Positions 7,751-15,727 of a stretch of 64,000 nucleotides of DNA are shown here, in pieces. Position 1 is the first letter of the stretch; the number at the start of each line of letters is the position of its first letter. The stretch spans positions 186,001-250,000 of the forward strand of contig NZ_JAHXBN010000012.1 in the NCBI RefSeq assembly GCF_019924045.1, read 5' to 3'. Made by a program: the position numbers and the translations under genes. The DNA comes from Dyadobacter fermentans. GTDB lineage: Bacteria > Bacteroidota > Bacteroidia > Cytophagales > Spirosomataceae. A model generated the notes under the pieces. It had not been told where the DNA came from. It saw only the letters and a program-made list of their open reading frames with translations, and searched no databases.

Positions 7751-9649
7751 TCAGGAGGCACGATAGTTACGGCGGAATTCTGCCGGTGTCAGCCCGGTAT
7801 TCTTCTTGAAAAACAGATTGAAATTAGGCTGCTCGGCGAAACCGACACTGTAACTGATGTCCTGTAAGGGCCATTCCGTCTGTACCAGCAGCACTTTTGT
7901 TTCTTCCAGCAGACGGTTGCGTATGTGCGTGCTTACATTCTGGCCGGTGTGTTTTTTCAATAGTGCGTTCAGGTGGTTGGGATGAATGCTCAGATTTTCG
8001 GCAAATTCTTTGGCTGTTTTAATGCGAATGGGCGTTGTGATGTTGATATGCGCCGTTTCTTTTTCCAGAAGATCAAAAAATCGGTGAATATGACCGTATT
8101 CTTCAGAGACGTTGTCTGGTTTGGGGTAGTGGGCGATTCGCACGCTTTCCACCATGAGCAATTGTAAATAGGCGCTCATTGCCTCCTCGTTAAACGCGTC
8201 GCCCAATAATTCCTCCTCCTGCATACGCGCGAAGAAGCGAGTGAGCACAGCTACATCCGCGCCAGCGAGGCGGACCACACTTTTAGTTTTCTCCGAAAAC
8301 AACCCGAACTTATCGATTGTCGCTTTCAGTTGGGGGTGATTCTGGATAAATGATTTCTTGAATAGACTATAATACCCTGCCGACAGATTATTCTCGCGTT
8401 CCGACGAGAGGTTTTTCCAGGAAATGATGTCGTTCGGATGGATAAACAGGATCGTGGGTTCGTCGATGTAATAGGTGTTCAACCCCATGGAGAAAATGCC
8501 TGCACCACTGGTGACCAGTAGTATTTTGTAAAAATCCCGCCGATTGGGCGAGAGATAATTGCGGCATTCGTGCTGTTCACGGTTGAAAGTGCGGATTGTC
8601 CATTCCTCAAAACTATCGCGGATGACGGGAATGAGTTCGGGCAAGTCGCGAAGCAGGTCAATTGTTTTCGCGTCGAGTGTTTTATAGGGCATGGGTTTCT
8701 GCGAAGAATGACTGTTTAGGAACAAGGAAATGCCTTGCCGCAGCAAAGCATTTCCATAACGCCGGTATTGGTTAAACGAGTTGCTTGGTATTGCTACATC
8801 GTCGTGGTTTGTTCCGGTAATGACGTCGTACCATGCTTCGATCTCCTTCTCGAATGCGGCCGTTTTGGCTCGGAAGCGTTCGAGTGTGTCTGTACCCAAT
8901 GGCAAATGAACCGGAGGGTTCTCGGCGTTACCGAGCCTGATGAGCGCCTGCGCAAGTTTTTTGGGATCTCCCGGCTGTTTTTTATTCGCTTCCGTTGCGA
9001 AAGCGCGCATAGCTCCGACTGTATCGTCATAATCTGCAATCACGTTGGACGTGCGGGTGAGGGACGAGTGATCGAGGAAATCGGTACGGAAGAACCCGGG
9101 TGCTACTACTGTTGCGTGAATGCCCAGCGGGGCCAGTTCCAAAGCGAGCGCTTCGGTAATGCCCTCGATGGCGAACTTGGTCGAGCCATAAATGCCCCAG
9201 CCAACATAACCGCTCAGCCCGCCTACGGATGAAACGTTGATCACATGACCGGAACGTCGCTCGCGCATGAAAGGCAGCACCGCCCGGGTGACATTCAGGG
9301 TCCCAAATACATTCGCTTCGTAGTTATCCCTAACTTCCTGCGCCGTTGCTTCCTCCACCGCGCTTAGCAACCCGTAACCTGCATTGTTGAGAAGGATATC
9401 TATTTTGCCAAAACGTTCGATTGCTGCCTGGGCCGCCTCTTTGGCTTGTTCTTCCCGGGTAACGTCCAGGGTTACTACCAGCAAATTCGGATGATTATCA
9501 AACTGTGCGGCCAGTTCGCTCGCTTTGTTTCTTACGGTAGCCACCACCTGGTCGCCGGTTGCAAGTACGGCTTTTGTAATTTCCAGTCCAAAGCCTCTGG
9601 AAGCCCCGGTGATGAACCATGTTTTAGGAGTTTTCATTTTGCTTGTCAT
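7751..9649 (-). CDS. SDR oxidoreductase fused in frame to an AraC-family regulator
   Basis: One uninterrupted frame encodes two normally separate proteins. Residues 8-286 are a short-chain dehydrogenase with TGASRGFG (NADP-binding loop), NNAGYG, a catalytic Ser in VSSVGG, and YGSTK (catalytic Tyr and Lys). Residues 320-632 are a complete AraC-type activator with its own Met start. It has an N-terminal cupin-like sensor half and a C-terminal double helix-turn-helix (TAKEFAENLSIHPNHL, then DISYSVGFAEQPNFNLFFKK). The 33 residues between them (8693-8791) look like translated intergenic DNA and contain a 30-base hairpin. Either the stop codon was lost, or a frameshift or sequencing error joined them. 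An AraC start at 8692 is possible. ATG 9649 is chosen for the SDR, and 9637 is an alternative. Confidence 0.8.
   Translation of the reverse strand: MTSKMKTPKTWFITGASRGFGLEITKAVLATGDQVVATVRNKASELAAQFDNHPNLLVVTLDVTREEQAKEAAQAAIERFGKIDILLNNAGYGLLSAVEEATAQEVRDNYEANVFGTLNVTRAVLPFMRERRSGHVINVSSVGGLSGYVGWGIYGSTKFAIEGITEALALELAPLGIHATVVAPGFFRTDFLDHSSLTRTSNVIADYDDTVGAMRAFATEANKKQPGDPKKLAQALIRLGNAENPPVHLPLGTDTLERFRAKTAAFEKEIEAWYDVITGTNHDDVAIPSNSFNQYRRYGNALLRQGISLFLNSHSSQKPMPYKTLDAKTIDLLRDLPELIPVIRDSFEEWTIRTFNREQHECRNYLSPNRRDFYKILLVTSGAGIFSMGLNTYYIDEPTILFIHPNDIISWKNLSSERENNLSAGYYSLFKKSFIQNHPQLKATIDKFGLFSEKTKSVVRLAGADVAVLTRFFARMQEEELLGDAFNEEAMSAYLQLLMVESVRIAHYPKPDNVSEEYGHIHRFFDLLEKETAHINITTPIRIKTAKEFAENLSIHPNHLNALLKKHTGQNVSTHIRNRLLEETKVLLVQTEWPLQDISYSVGFAEQPNFNLFFKKNTGLTPAEFRRNYRAS
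8726..8755. repeat. Hairpin inside the SDR-AraC linker
   Basis: GGAAATGC (8726-8733) pairs with GCATTTCC (8748-8755). After one mismatch TTGC pairs with GCAA around a CGCA loop. A 12-bp stem of this type is typical of intergenic DNA, not of a protein linker. This supports the idea that the two domains were once separate genes. Confidence 0.6.
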
Positions 9650-9699
9650 TTTTGTTTGTGATTGATGATACAAATATGACAGGACGGCTCCGGAGGGCA

Positions 9700-9715
9700 C
9701 TTTGCAGTTGCAAAG
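9700..9715. promoter_or_regulatory. Perfect palindrome upstream of the SDR-AraC gene, candidate operator
   Basis: CTTTGCA-GT-TGCAAAG is a perfect 7-2-7 palindrome about 50 bases upstream of the SDR start. A near-match to the -7 element (CAtaTTTG on the minus strand) lies between them. The position fits an operator for autoregulation by the AraC half or for another regulator. This is inference. Confidence 0.4.
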
Positions 9716-9745
9716 GGGTAATTATGAATTTCAAAGATCGGGAAT

Positions 9746-10156
9746 TCAGCAATCAAAAAATGGATTGATGATGGTAAGCTGTTCTTCTACGATCAGGAGG
9801 TGTTGCATATCCTCAGAATAAAGAACACTACAGCCTGCTTCGAGGGCGCCAGAAACGATAATGGCGTCGAAGAGTTGGAAATCATATTTTTGGGTGAGGT
9901 AGATGGCCTCGGCTAAATTATATTCAGAAATGCCGGACATTTTACAATCAGACATCATCTCATACCAAAATTCCGTCACTTCGTGTTTGGTCCATCTTAA
10001 CCTCTTCCAACATACATTACCGACCTCTACCAACACCTGTGCGTTGATGTGAGGATTTTGACGAATCAGCCTTTTCGCTATTTCGCGTTTTTCCGGATGG
10101 GTATCAAAGAGGTAAAGAATAACATTGGAGTCGAGAAAGGTGTTAGTCAAAGTCAT
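9746..10156 (-). CDS. PIN-domain toxin (VapC-like ribonuclease)
   Basis: The 136-residue protein is a PIN-domain nuclease. Its acidic active-site positions are visible: FLDSNVILYLFD (first Asp), INAQVLVEVGNV (Glu), QLFDAIIVSGA (second Asp) and LYSEDM (third Asp). PIN toxins of toxin-antitoxin pairs cut RNA, often tRNA or mRNA. An in-frame ATG at 10174 exists. ATG 10156 is preferred because it starts just before the conserved LTNTFLDSN strand, and it overlaps the antitoxin stop by 14 bases, as expected for translational coupling. The pair looks like an ordinary chromosomal type II module. Confidence 0.85.
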   Translation of the reverse strand: MTLTNTFLDSNVILYLFDTHPEKREIAKRLIRQNPHINAQVLVEVGNVCWKRLRWTKHEVTEFWYEMMSDCKMSGISEYNLAEAIYLTQKYDFQLFDAIIVSGALEAGCSVLYSEDMQHLLIVEEQLTIINPFFDC

Positions 10157-10364
10157 TAGCCTCGTTTCTATCAAATTTAAATTTTGACATATCTATTCGA
10201 GGAAACTTTGAGTATCGTCTTTCTATATCCTCCAAAGTGGTGACCTTGCGAGGCTTCTCTTCTTTTTCGACAACCACGGTAACTTTCACGTGTTTTCCTA
10301 CAAAGCTTTCAGGAAGCTCAATCGTCACCGAAGTAGTCTTTGGAGTGATGTTTTTCGTGAACAT
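10143..10364 (-). CDS. Putative antitoxin of the PIN toxin
   Basis: The 73-residue protein precedes the PIN toxin with a 14-base overlap. Its N-terminal half is beta-rich and basic (TTSVTIELPESFVGKHVKVT), which could form a DNA-binding beta domain. The C-terminal tail (YSKFPRIDMSKFKFDRNEAN) looks disordered with aromatic and acidic residues, as in antitoxin segments that wrap toxins. I cannot assign a named antitoxin family. An in-frame ATG upstream (10478) would run across the divergent BlaI promoter. ATG 10364 fits the family size and the -7 element at 10386-10393. Confidence 0.75.
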   Translation of the reverse strand: MFTKNITPKTTSVTIELPESFVGKHVKVTVVVEKEEKPRKVTTLEDIERRYSKFPRIDMSKFKFDRNEANDFD

Positions 10365-10385
10365 AATAGTGTGATTTTGTTTAAA

Positions 10386-10393
10386 CAAATCTA
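10386..10393 (-). promoter_or_regulatory. -7 element of the toxin-antitoxin promoter
   Basis: The minus strand reads TAgaTTTG, an exact -7 consensus, 22 bases upstream of the antitoxin ATG. No clear TTG lies at the expected -33 position, so the promoter may be weak or activator-dependent. Confidence 0.45.
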
Positions 10394-10414
10394 AAAATTT
10401 TCTACTAAAAATTT

Positions 10415-10426
10415 TTTCGTACGAAA
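10415..10426. promoter_or_regulatory. Palindrome TTTCGTACGAAA in the divergent promoter region, candidate operator
   Basis: A perfect 12-bp palindrome lies between the -7 elements of the antitoxin (minus) and blaI-like gene (plus). It sits where a -33 element would be for the plus promoter. Binding by the BlaI-like repressor, by the antitoxin complex, or by both would explain its position. This is inference from location. Confidence 0.45.
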
Positions 10427-10433
10427 TTTTTCC

Positions 10434-10441
10434 TACCTTTG
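10434..10441 (+). promoter_or_regulatory. -7 element of the BlaI/M56 promoter
   Basis: TAccTTTG matches the Bacteroidota -7 consensus exactly. Transcription would start near 10447, which makes the ATG at 10466 a better start for the BlaI-like protein than the ATG at 10451. Confidence 0.5.
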
Positions 10442-10465
10442 GAAGGTTGAATGAAAAACGAAGGA

Positions 10466-10831
10466 ATGGAACCGACAAAATCAGAACTGGAAATACTGCA
10501 AGTGCTTTGGGAATACGGGCCGTCGACAGTACGGTTTGTGAATGATAAGCTCAATGAAGAGAAGCGAGCGGTGCAGTATTCCTCTACCTTGAAGCTGATG
10601 CAGATCATGGCCGAGAAGGGCATCGTGATCCGGGACGAGAGCAGCATGAAGCATATTTACAGCCCCGCCGAGCCGGAGGATAAGACCAAATCGGCATTGC
10701 TGGAACGCTTTGTGGACTCCATGTACAGAGGATCGGCTTCGAGCCTGGTTATGCAGCTTTTCGGTAACAAGAATACCTCCGCAGAGGAACTCAGCGAGAT
10801 CAAGGATTTCCTGAAAAATCTGGATCAGTAA
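10466..10831 (+). CDS. BlaI/MecI/CopY family transcriptional repressor
   Basis: The 121-residue protein has the winged-helix start typical of BlaI (EPTKSELEILQVLWEYGPSTVRFVND), followed by YSSTLKLMQIMAEKG, the recognition helix region, and a C-terminal dimerisation helix (ELSEIKDFLKNL). BlaI-type repressors bind palindromic operators and are inactivated by cleavage when the partner M56 protease is triggered. That partner starts 28 bp downstream, the classical BlaI-BlaR1 arrangement. No beta-lactamase gene is nearby, so the pair probably governs something else, such as envelope stress. Confidence 0.9.
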   Translation: MEPTKSELEILQVLWEYGPSTVRFVNDKLNEEKRAVQYSSTLKLMQIMAEKGIVIRDESSMKHIYSPAEPEDKTKSALLERFVDSMYRGSASSLVMQLFGNKNTSAEELSEIKDFLKNLDQ

Positions 10832-10858
10832 TCACCATACCATTTCAATCCGCTAGCC

Positions 10859-12922
10859 ATGAATTGGAATATCATTGATCAACCGACTGCCCACGAGTGG
10901 GTGCGCGCACTTTGCCTCACACTGATGCATTCGCTGTGGCAGGGTCTTTTTGCCGCTATCGGGGCTGGGGTCATCCTGCTTTGTACCCGCAAGAGCAAGC
11001 CTGCGTTACGGTATAATTTGCTGGCGCTTGTGATGTTGCTGTTCGTCGCGGCAACTGTGGGAACATTTGTCGTCATGGTGAAAAGCACCCGTATTGAAAT
11101 CTCATCGCCGGTGGCTCAATCGATGCCCTGGGGAAGGCATTCGGTGTTTTCAGACGATGCAGACATGGTAACCATCGTTGCGGCAAGCGTGGTCGCTGAG
11201 AACGGTTGGGTGCTGCATGTTATCGACTTTTTTTCTTCAAATGCAAAATTGATCGTAGCCAGCTGGTTTCTCGTTTTTATCATAAAATCCTTCCTGGCCG
11301 CGAGCGGCTTGTTGTACCTGAGAAGGATCGCGCAGCAGGTTTCAACACCGGAAATGAAATGGATTGTGCGGTTTTACGAGCTAGCCGAAAGGATGCGGAT
11401 CGGGCGGGAAATGGAACTGCGCGAGTCGGCGCAGGTGGCGGTACCGATGGTGATCGGTTTTTTGAAGCCAGTGGTGCTGGTGCCGCTCGGGATGCTGGCC
11501 AACCTGCCGGCCGCCCAGGTGGAAGCCATTTTGCTGCATGAACTGGCGCACATCCGCCGCCGCGACTACCTGATCAATCTCGCGCAGATATTCTGTGAAA
11601 ATGTCTTTTTCTTCAATCCGGCTGTCTGGTGGATTTCCAGGCTGATCCGCGAAGAACGTGAACATTGCTGCGACGACCTGGCGATTAGCGTCATGGAGAA
11701 CAAAACATCATTCATTCACGCGCTCGTCTCTTTCCAGGAGTATAATCAGTCGCGGCCGGCATTTGAAATGGCTTTTTCTAAAAAGCGTAACCATTTGCTG
11801 GACAGGATCAAACGCATTGTCAATAACAATAATAAATCACTAGATGCCATGGAAAAACTATTTGTAACATTCAGTCTGGCGGCGGCGATTGCGCTGTCGG
11901 CAGCCACCACGCCGGAGAAGCCGGTAACAGCCAGGAAAGCGCCTGCCGTGAAGGAAGTCCGGCCTAATGAGGTGAAAACTTCGTTAGGGGAGGTCAAGGC
12001 AATGCCATCGCCCCAAGCACAAAATTCCCAGGAACCGGATACACTTCCGAAAAAGAAACTGCGGCCGGAAAGAATGGAAATACATTCCGCTAACGTGTAT
12101 ACGCCGCAGCAGGGAATCAGTACGTATAATGTTACACGTAACAATAAACAGTACGAGATCGTAAAACGAAACGATAGGATCATCTCACTCTTTGTCGACG
12201 ATCAGGAAATAGCAGCGGAGGATTACGCGAAATACCAGCCGGAGATCGACAAGATTATGGTCGAGGTGAAAGCGCAGCACGAGCTGGCTGAGAAACAGCG
12301 TGAGGAGGCCCAGGAAATGCGTAAGATCGCCGAAGGGCAGCGTCGGGTCGCCGAGAAGCAGCGAGAAGAGGCCCAAGTGATGCGCCTCGAAGCCGAGAAG
12401 CAACGGGAACATGCCAGCCAGATGCGCCTGGATGCCAAGAAGCAGCAGGAGTACGCAGATCAAATGCGGGTGAATGCGAACGCCAACCGCGATGAAGCGG
12501 CAAAAATGCGACTGGAAGCTGAAAAGCAGCGCGAAGCTGCGGAAGATATGCGCAAACAAGCCGACCAGATGCGCAGTGAAGCCGAGAAGCAACGTGAACA
12601 CGCCGCCGAACAACGTGTGCAAGCCGAAGGGCAACGCAAACAAGCCGAAGAAATGCGGCGAGAGGCTGAAAAGCAGCGCGAAGTTTATATGAAACGCCAG
12701 GAAGGTGTGATTGAAGAACTGACGGGGGCAGGGTTGGTAAAGGATAAGGATGAGCTGTCATTCAAGCTCAGTGATGACGAGCTGATCGTCAACGGTGAAA
12801 AGCAATCCGCGGATCTCCACCAGAAGCTGAAAGCCAAATACCTGAATGATGGCGGCGACAAAAAATCGACCATGTATTACAACTATAACGGCAGATCGGG
12901 ATATTCGACCAGAGCGCGCTAG
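10859..12922 (+). CDS. BlaR1-like M56 membrane metallopeptidase with long coiled-coil tail
   Basis: This 687-residue inner-membrane protein has several N-terminal transmembrane helices (for example LAAGVILLCT-type segments near residues 20-45, 55-75 and 120-150). The zinc protease motif HELAH is at residues 227-231, with the downstream Glu-rich EREHCCDD. A further membrane helix near residue 335 is followed by a periplasmic region. BlaR1 has a penicillin-binding sensor there. Here the region instead holds a coiled coil (about residues 468-615) built from 14-residue units of the form EAEKQREHAxxMRx, then a small C-terminal domain (LSFKLSDDELIVNG). The signal sensed is unknown. With the BlaI-like gene it forms a signal-induced proteolysis switch. 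Confidence 0.9.
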   Translation: MNWNIIDQPTAHEWVRALCLTLMHSLWQGLFAAIGAGVILLCTRKSKPALRYNLLALVMLLFVAATVGTFVVMVKSTRIEISSPVAQSMPWGRHSVFSDDADMVTIVAASVVAENGWVLHVIDFFSSNAKLIVASWFLVFIIKSFLAASGLLYLRRIAQQVSTPEMKWIVRFYELAERMRIGREMELRESAQVAVPMVIGFLKPVVLVPLGMLANLPAAQVEAILLHELAHIRRRDYLINLAQIFCENVFFFNPAVWWISRLIREEREHCCDDLAISVMENKTSFIHALVSFQEYNQSRPAFEMAFSKKRNHLLDRIKRIVNNNNKSLDAMEKLFVTFSLAAAIALSAATTPEKPVTARKAPAVKEVRPNEVKTSLGEVKAMPSPQAQNSQEPDTLPKKKLRPERMEIHSANVYTPQQGISTYNVTRNNKQYEIVKRNDRIISLFVDDQEIAAEDYAKYQPEIDKIMVEVKAQHELAEKQREEAQEMRKIAEGQRRVAEKQREEAQVMRLEAEKQREHASQMRLDAKKQQEYADQMRVNANANRDEAAKMRLEAEKQREAAEDMRKQADQMRSEAEKQREHAAEQRVQAEGQRKQAEEMRREAEKQREVYMKRQEGVIEELTGAGLVKDKDELSFKLSDDELIVNGEKQSADLHQKLKAKYLNDGGDKKSTMYYNYNGRSGYSTRAR
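12283..12690 (+). repeat. Internal 42-base coding repeats of the M56 coiled coil
   Basis: Imperfect tandem 42-base units encode the 14-residue pattern AEKQRE-A--MR-. Roughly ten copies or decayed copies run through the region. Repetition at DNA level means the copy number could vary between strains by slippage or recombination. Confidence 0.7.
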
Positions 12923-13004
12923 ACTTGCCTTCGGGCATCATCAGTAAAACCGCCATGGAGACGTGTTTAGTAGGAAGTTACCACCAATAACTTTCGAACG
13001 GGCA

Positions 13005-14171
13005 ATGCATCGCAGGACATTTGTTAAAAATACATCCATCGCAGTAGCCGGGGCCGCATTTGCACCCGGTTTTGCTGTTTCAAGCCAGGCTAATCCGGGA
13101 GGGACGGTTCCCGGTCAGTTCGCACAGAACAAACTGCCTAAATGGAAGGGCTTCAACCTGCTCGATTTTTTTGCTCCCGACCCGGCAAAAAGCCGTAAGG
13201 CTACTACCGAAGAGCAATTTAAATGGATGGCCGACTGGGGTTTCGACTTTGTGCGTATCCCGATGGCCTACCCGGCCTACCTGAAATTCGATCGCAGCCG
13301 CAATATCACACCGGAAGAAGTTTACCAGATCGACGAGCAGGCCGTTGAGCGTATCGATAAGCTAGTCGCTGCCGCGCACAAACACGACATACACGTAAGC
13401 CTGAACCTGCACCGCGCGCCGGGGTACTGCGTCAATGCAGGTTTTAATGAGCCCTATAACCTTTGGACCGACCAGAAAGCGCTCGACGCATTCTGTTTCC
13501 ATTGGAATATGTGGGCCAAAAGGTATAAGAATACGTCGCAAAAACGCATTAGTTTCGACTTACTTAATGAACCAAGCATGCGCGCCGATATGAACGACCA
13601 GCATTCCAGGCGGTCGTCGGTGCCGGGCGATGTGTACCGTAAAATGGCGATCGCTGCGTCGGAAGCGATCAGAAAAGAGAATCCGGGACATTTGATTATT
13701 GCCGACGGCAACGACGTAGGCACGTCGGTGGTCCCCGAGTTGGCCGACCTTGACATCGCTCAAAGTTGCCGCGGGTACCATCCGGGTATTATCTCGCACT
13801 ACAAAGCGCCCTGGGCCACGAAAGACCCCGACAATGCGCCGGAGCCCAAGTGGCCGGGACAGGTAGGGGGCCAATATCTGAGCCGCGCAATGCTGGAAAA
13901 GTTCTACAAGCCCTGGATCGAGCTCGTCGGCAAGGGCGTAGGTGTGCATTGTGGAGAATGCGGCTGCTGGAACAAAACACCCCACGATGTTTTCCTGGCG
14001 TGGTTCAATGACGTGCTCGACATCCTCTCGTCCAACGGCATTGGTTTCTCGCTATGGGAATTCGCCGGAGATTTCGGCGTACTCGATTCACGGCGCGAGG
14101 ACGTAGCCTACGAAGACTGGCATGGACACAAGCTGGATCGTAAGTTGCTGACGCTGTTGATGAAGTATTGA
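13005..14171 (+). CDS. Glycoside hydrolase family 5 (cellulase-like) enzyme
   Basis: The 388-residue protein begins with an RR leader (HRRTFVKNTSIAVAGAAFA), suggesting export. The catalytic domain follows the GH5 TIM-barrel pattern: GFNLLDFF, WGFDFVRIPMAYP, HVSLNLHRAPG, DLLNEPS with the acid/base Glu189, and HCGECGCW with the likely nucleophile Glu318, then SLWEFAGDFG near the end. GH5 enzymes cut beta-1,4-glucans, mannans and related chains. An ATG at 12963 is in frame, but ATG 13005 places the RR leader at the N-terminus. It sits alone, convergent with the VOC gene, one base apart. Confidence 0.88.
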   Translation: MHRRTFVKNTSIAVAGAAFAPGFAVSSQANPGGTVPGQFAQNKLPKWKGFNLLDFFAPDPAKSRKATTEEQFKWMADWGFDFVRIPMAYPAYLKFDRSRNITPEEVYQIDEQAVERIDKLVAAAHKHDIHVSLNLHRAPGYCVNAGFNEPYNLWTDQKALDAFCFHWNMWAKRYKNTSQKRISFDLLNEPSMRADMNDQHSRRSSVPGDVYRKMAIAASEAIRKENPGHLIIADGNDVGTSVVPELADLDIAQSCRGYHPGIISHYKAPWATKDPDNAPEPKWPGQVGGQYLSRAMLEKFYKPWIELVGKGVGVHCGECGCWNKTPHDVFLAWFNDVLDILSSNGIGFSLWEFAGDFGVLDSRREDVAYEDWHGHKLDRKLLTLLMKY

Positions 14172-14172
14172 G

Positions 14173-14670
14173 CTACTTATTCAACTCGGCGAGTAATCCC
14201 GGGATATTCAAACTTTTCGTATACATTTCAATCGAGCCGTCGGGCAGGTATTCCCATTGGTCCTGGGGGCGGTCCCAGTAGAGTTCGACGCCGTTTCCGT
14301 CGGGGTCGTTCAGGTACAATGCTTCCGAAACGCCATGGTCGCTGGCGCCGGTGAGGGGATAATTGGCTTTCAAAAGGCGGTTCAATGCAACGGCAAGGTC
14401 TTTCCGGGTAGGATAAAGAATAGCCGTGTGGAACAAGCCGACGCCGTGTGGCGATGCGGGAGGCGCACCTTTGCTGTACCAGGTGTTGAGCCCGATGTGG
14501 TGGTGATAACCGCCGGCCGAGATGAACACTGCCTGGGTACCGTAGCGGGTGGTAATTTCGAAGCCGAGCAGGCCGCAATAGAAGTCGATAGCACGGTCGA
14601 GGTCGGCTACTTTGAGGTGGACGTGGCCTATTTTCGTCTGGGCGGGTATGATATAGTTATCCGGTTCCAT
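14173..14670 (-). CDS. VOC family protein (catechol dioxygenase/glyoxalase-like)
   Basis: The 165-residue cytoplasmic protein has paired beta-alpha-beta modules of the vicinal oxygen chelate fold. Module one has KIGHVHLKVADLDRAIDFY and GYHHHIGLNTW. Module two has LFHTAILYP and LNDPDGNGVELYWDRP. The spaced His and Glu residues could bind a metal, as in CatE-type ring-cleaving dioxygenases, which are usually about twice this length. The substrate is uncertain. The upstream start at 14700 is possible, but residues before MEPDN look untranslated. Confidence 0.82.
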   Translation of the reverse strand: MEPDNYIIPAQTKIGHVHLKVADLDRAIDFYCGLLGFEITTRYGTQAVFISAGGYHHHIGLNTWYSKGAPPASPHGVGLFHTAILYPTRKDLAVALNRLLKANYPLTGASDHGVSEALYLNDPDGNGVELYWDRPQDQWEYLPDGSIEMYTKSLNIPGLLAELNK

Positions 14671-14775
14671 AGAGGAAGAATGCGTTTTGTACACGATCAA
14701 TTTACATTCATTTGCGGTAAAAAATTCCGTAGGGCCGCTTTACAGTTAAATCAGTTAACCATTCAGGACATATTA

Positions 14776-15693
14776 ATGAACCGCCGAGAAGCATTATCCT
14801 CGATCGCTGCCGTGAGCGCAGCAGGCATTGTTCCCGCAGAAGCCGCCAAAACCAAAGTTCAGCCATTTATTTATTCGCTCAATATGAGCACGCTCCGGGG
14901 GCAGAAGCTCGGTTTTCGCAAGGAGTTGGAAGTAGCGGCGAAGGCGGGTTACGGTTCCGTCGAGATTTGGATCAGCACATTACAGGATTATCTCAAAGGC
15001 GGTGGCACATTGCAGGAAGCCAAACGGATGATCGGTGATCTCGGGTTGAAAGTGGAAGACGCGATCGGTTTTGCGACTTGGATCGTGGACGATGAAACGG
15101 CACGTGCCAAAGCATTGGACCAGCTGAAAGGTGAAATGGAGCAGCTGGCTGCCATTGGCTGCCCGCGTGTAGCGGCCCCGCCCATGGGCGCCACCACTGG
15201 CGCTTCGCTCGATCTCGCCCGTGTGGCTGAGCGTTACCGTGCTATCCTCGAACTGGGCGACAAAACCGGCGTGGTACCGCATCTTGAATTATGGGGTTTC
15301 TCTAAAAACCTCAGCCGGGTGGGAGAAATATTGTATGTAGCCGTCGAATCGGGGCATCCCTCGGCGCGGCTGCTCATGGACGTATACCACTTGCACAAAG
15401 GTGGCTCCGGAATGGATGCCATTAAGGATGTAGGCAAGCCGTTAATCGAGATTTTCCACGTGAACGATTATCCCAAAACACCGCCGCGCGAACAGATCAC
15501 AGACGCGGACCGCGTATACGTGGGCGATGGTATCGCGCCTTGGAAAAATGTGATTCAAAGCCTCAAAAATCCCGACAAGCCTATTATCCTTTCGTTTGAA
15601 GTGTTTAATAAAGATTATTGGGCACAGGATGCACTGGAGGTAGCCAAAACGAGCCTTGTAAAGATGAAGAAGATTGTCGAAGCGGCAGTATAG
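14776..15693 (+). CDS. Sugar phosphate isomerase/epimerase family protein (exported)
   Basis: This is a second xylose-isomerase-like TIM barrel, 305 residues, with a short RR leader (MNRREALSSIAAVSAAGIVP). Barrel landmarks are YGSVEIWIS, LGLKVEDAIGF, CPRVAAPPMG, VVPHLELWGF, ARLLMDVYHLHKGG, IEIFHVNDYP and IILSFEVFN, carrying candidate metal ligands Glu, Asp, His and Glu. The frame is open far upstream on the other side of the VOC gene, but that part is antisense to it. ATG 14776 gives the expected leader. A strong terminator follows. Confidence 0.88.
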   Translation: MNRREALSSIAAVSAAGIVPAEAAKTKVQPFIYSLNMSTLRGQKLGFRKELEVAAKAGYGSVEIWISTLQDYLKGGGTLQEAKRMIGDLGLKVEDAIGFATWIVDDETARAKALDQLKGEMEQLAAIGCPRVAAPPMGATTGASLDLARVAERYRAILELGDKTGVVPHLELWGFSKNLSRVGEILYVAVESGHPSARLLMDVYHLHKGGSGMDAIKDVGKPLIEIFHVNDYPKTPPREQITDADRVYVGDGIAPWKNVIQSLKNPDKPIILSFEVFNKDYWAQDALEVAKTSLVKMKKIVEAAV

Positions 15694-15702
15694 AAGCGCG
15701 CT

Positions 15703-15727
15703 GGCCGGCATTAAGCCGGCCTTTTTT
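15703..15727. terminator. Rho-independent terminator, strong
   Basis: GGCCGGC (15703-15709) pairs with GCCGGCC (15715-15721) around ATTAA, followed by six T residues. It ends the isomerase transcript and may also serve the convergent phosphotransferase gene, whose stop codon overlaps the T-run. Confidence 0.85.

Noticed and set aside
12283-12690. CRISPR-like repetition
   Set aside because: The repeats are imperfect 42-base coding units for a coiled coil, without unique spacers of constant length and without cas genes.
14257-14775. N-terminal extension of the second sugar isomerase
   Set aside because: The frame stays open but runs antisense through the VOC gene. The RR leader begins at 14776.
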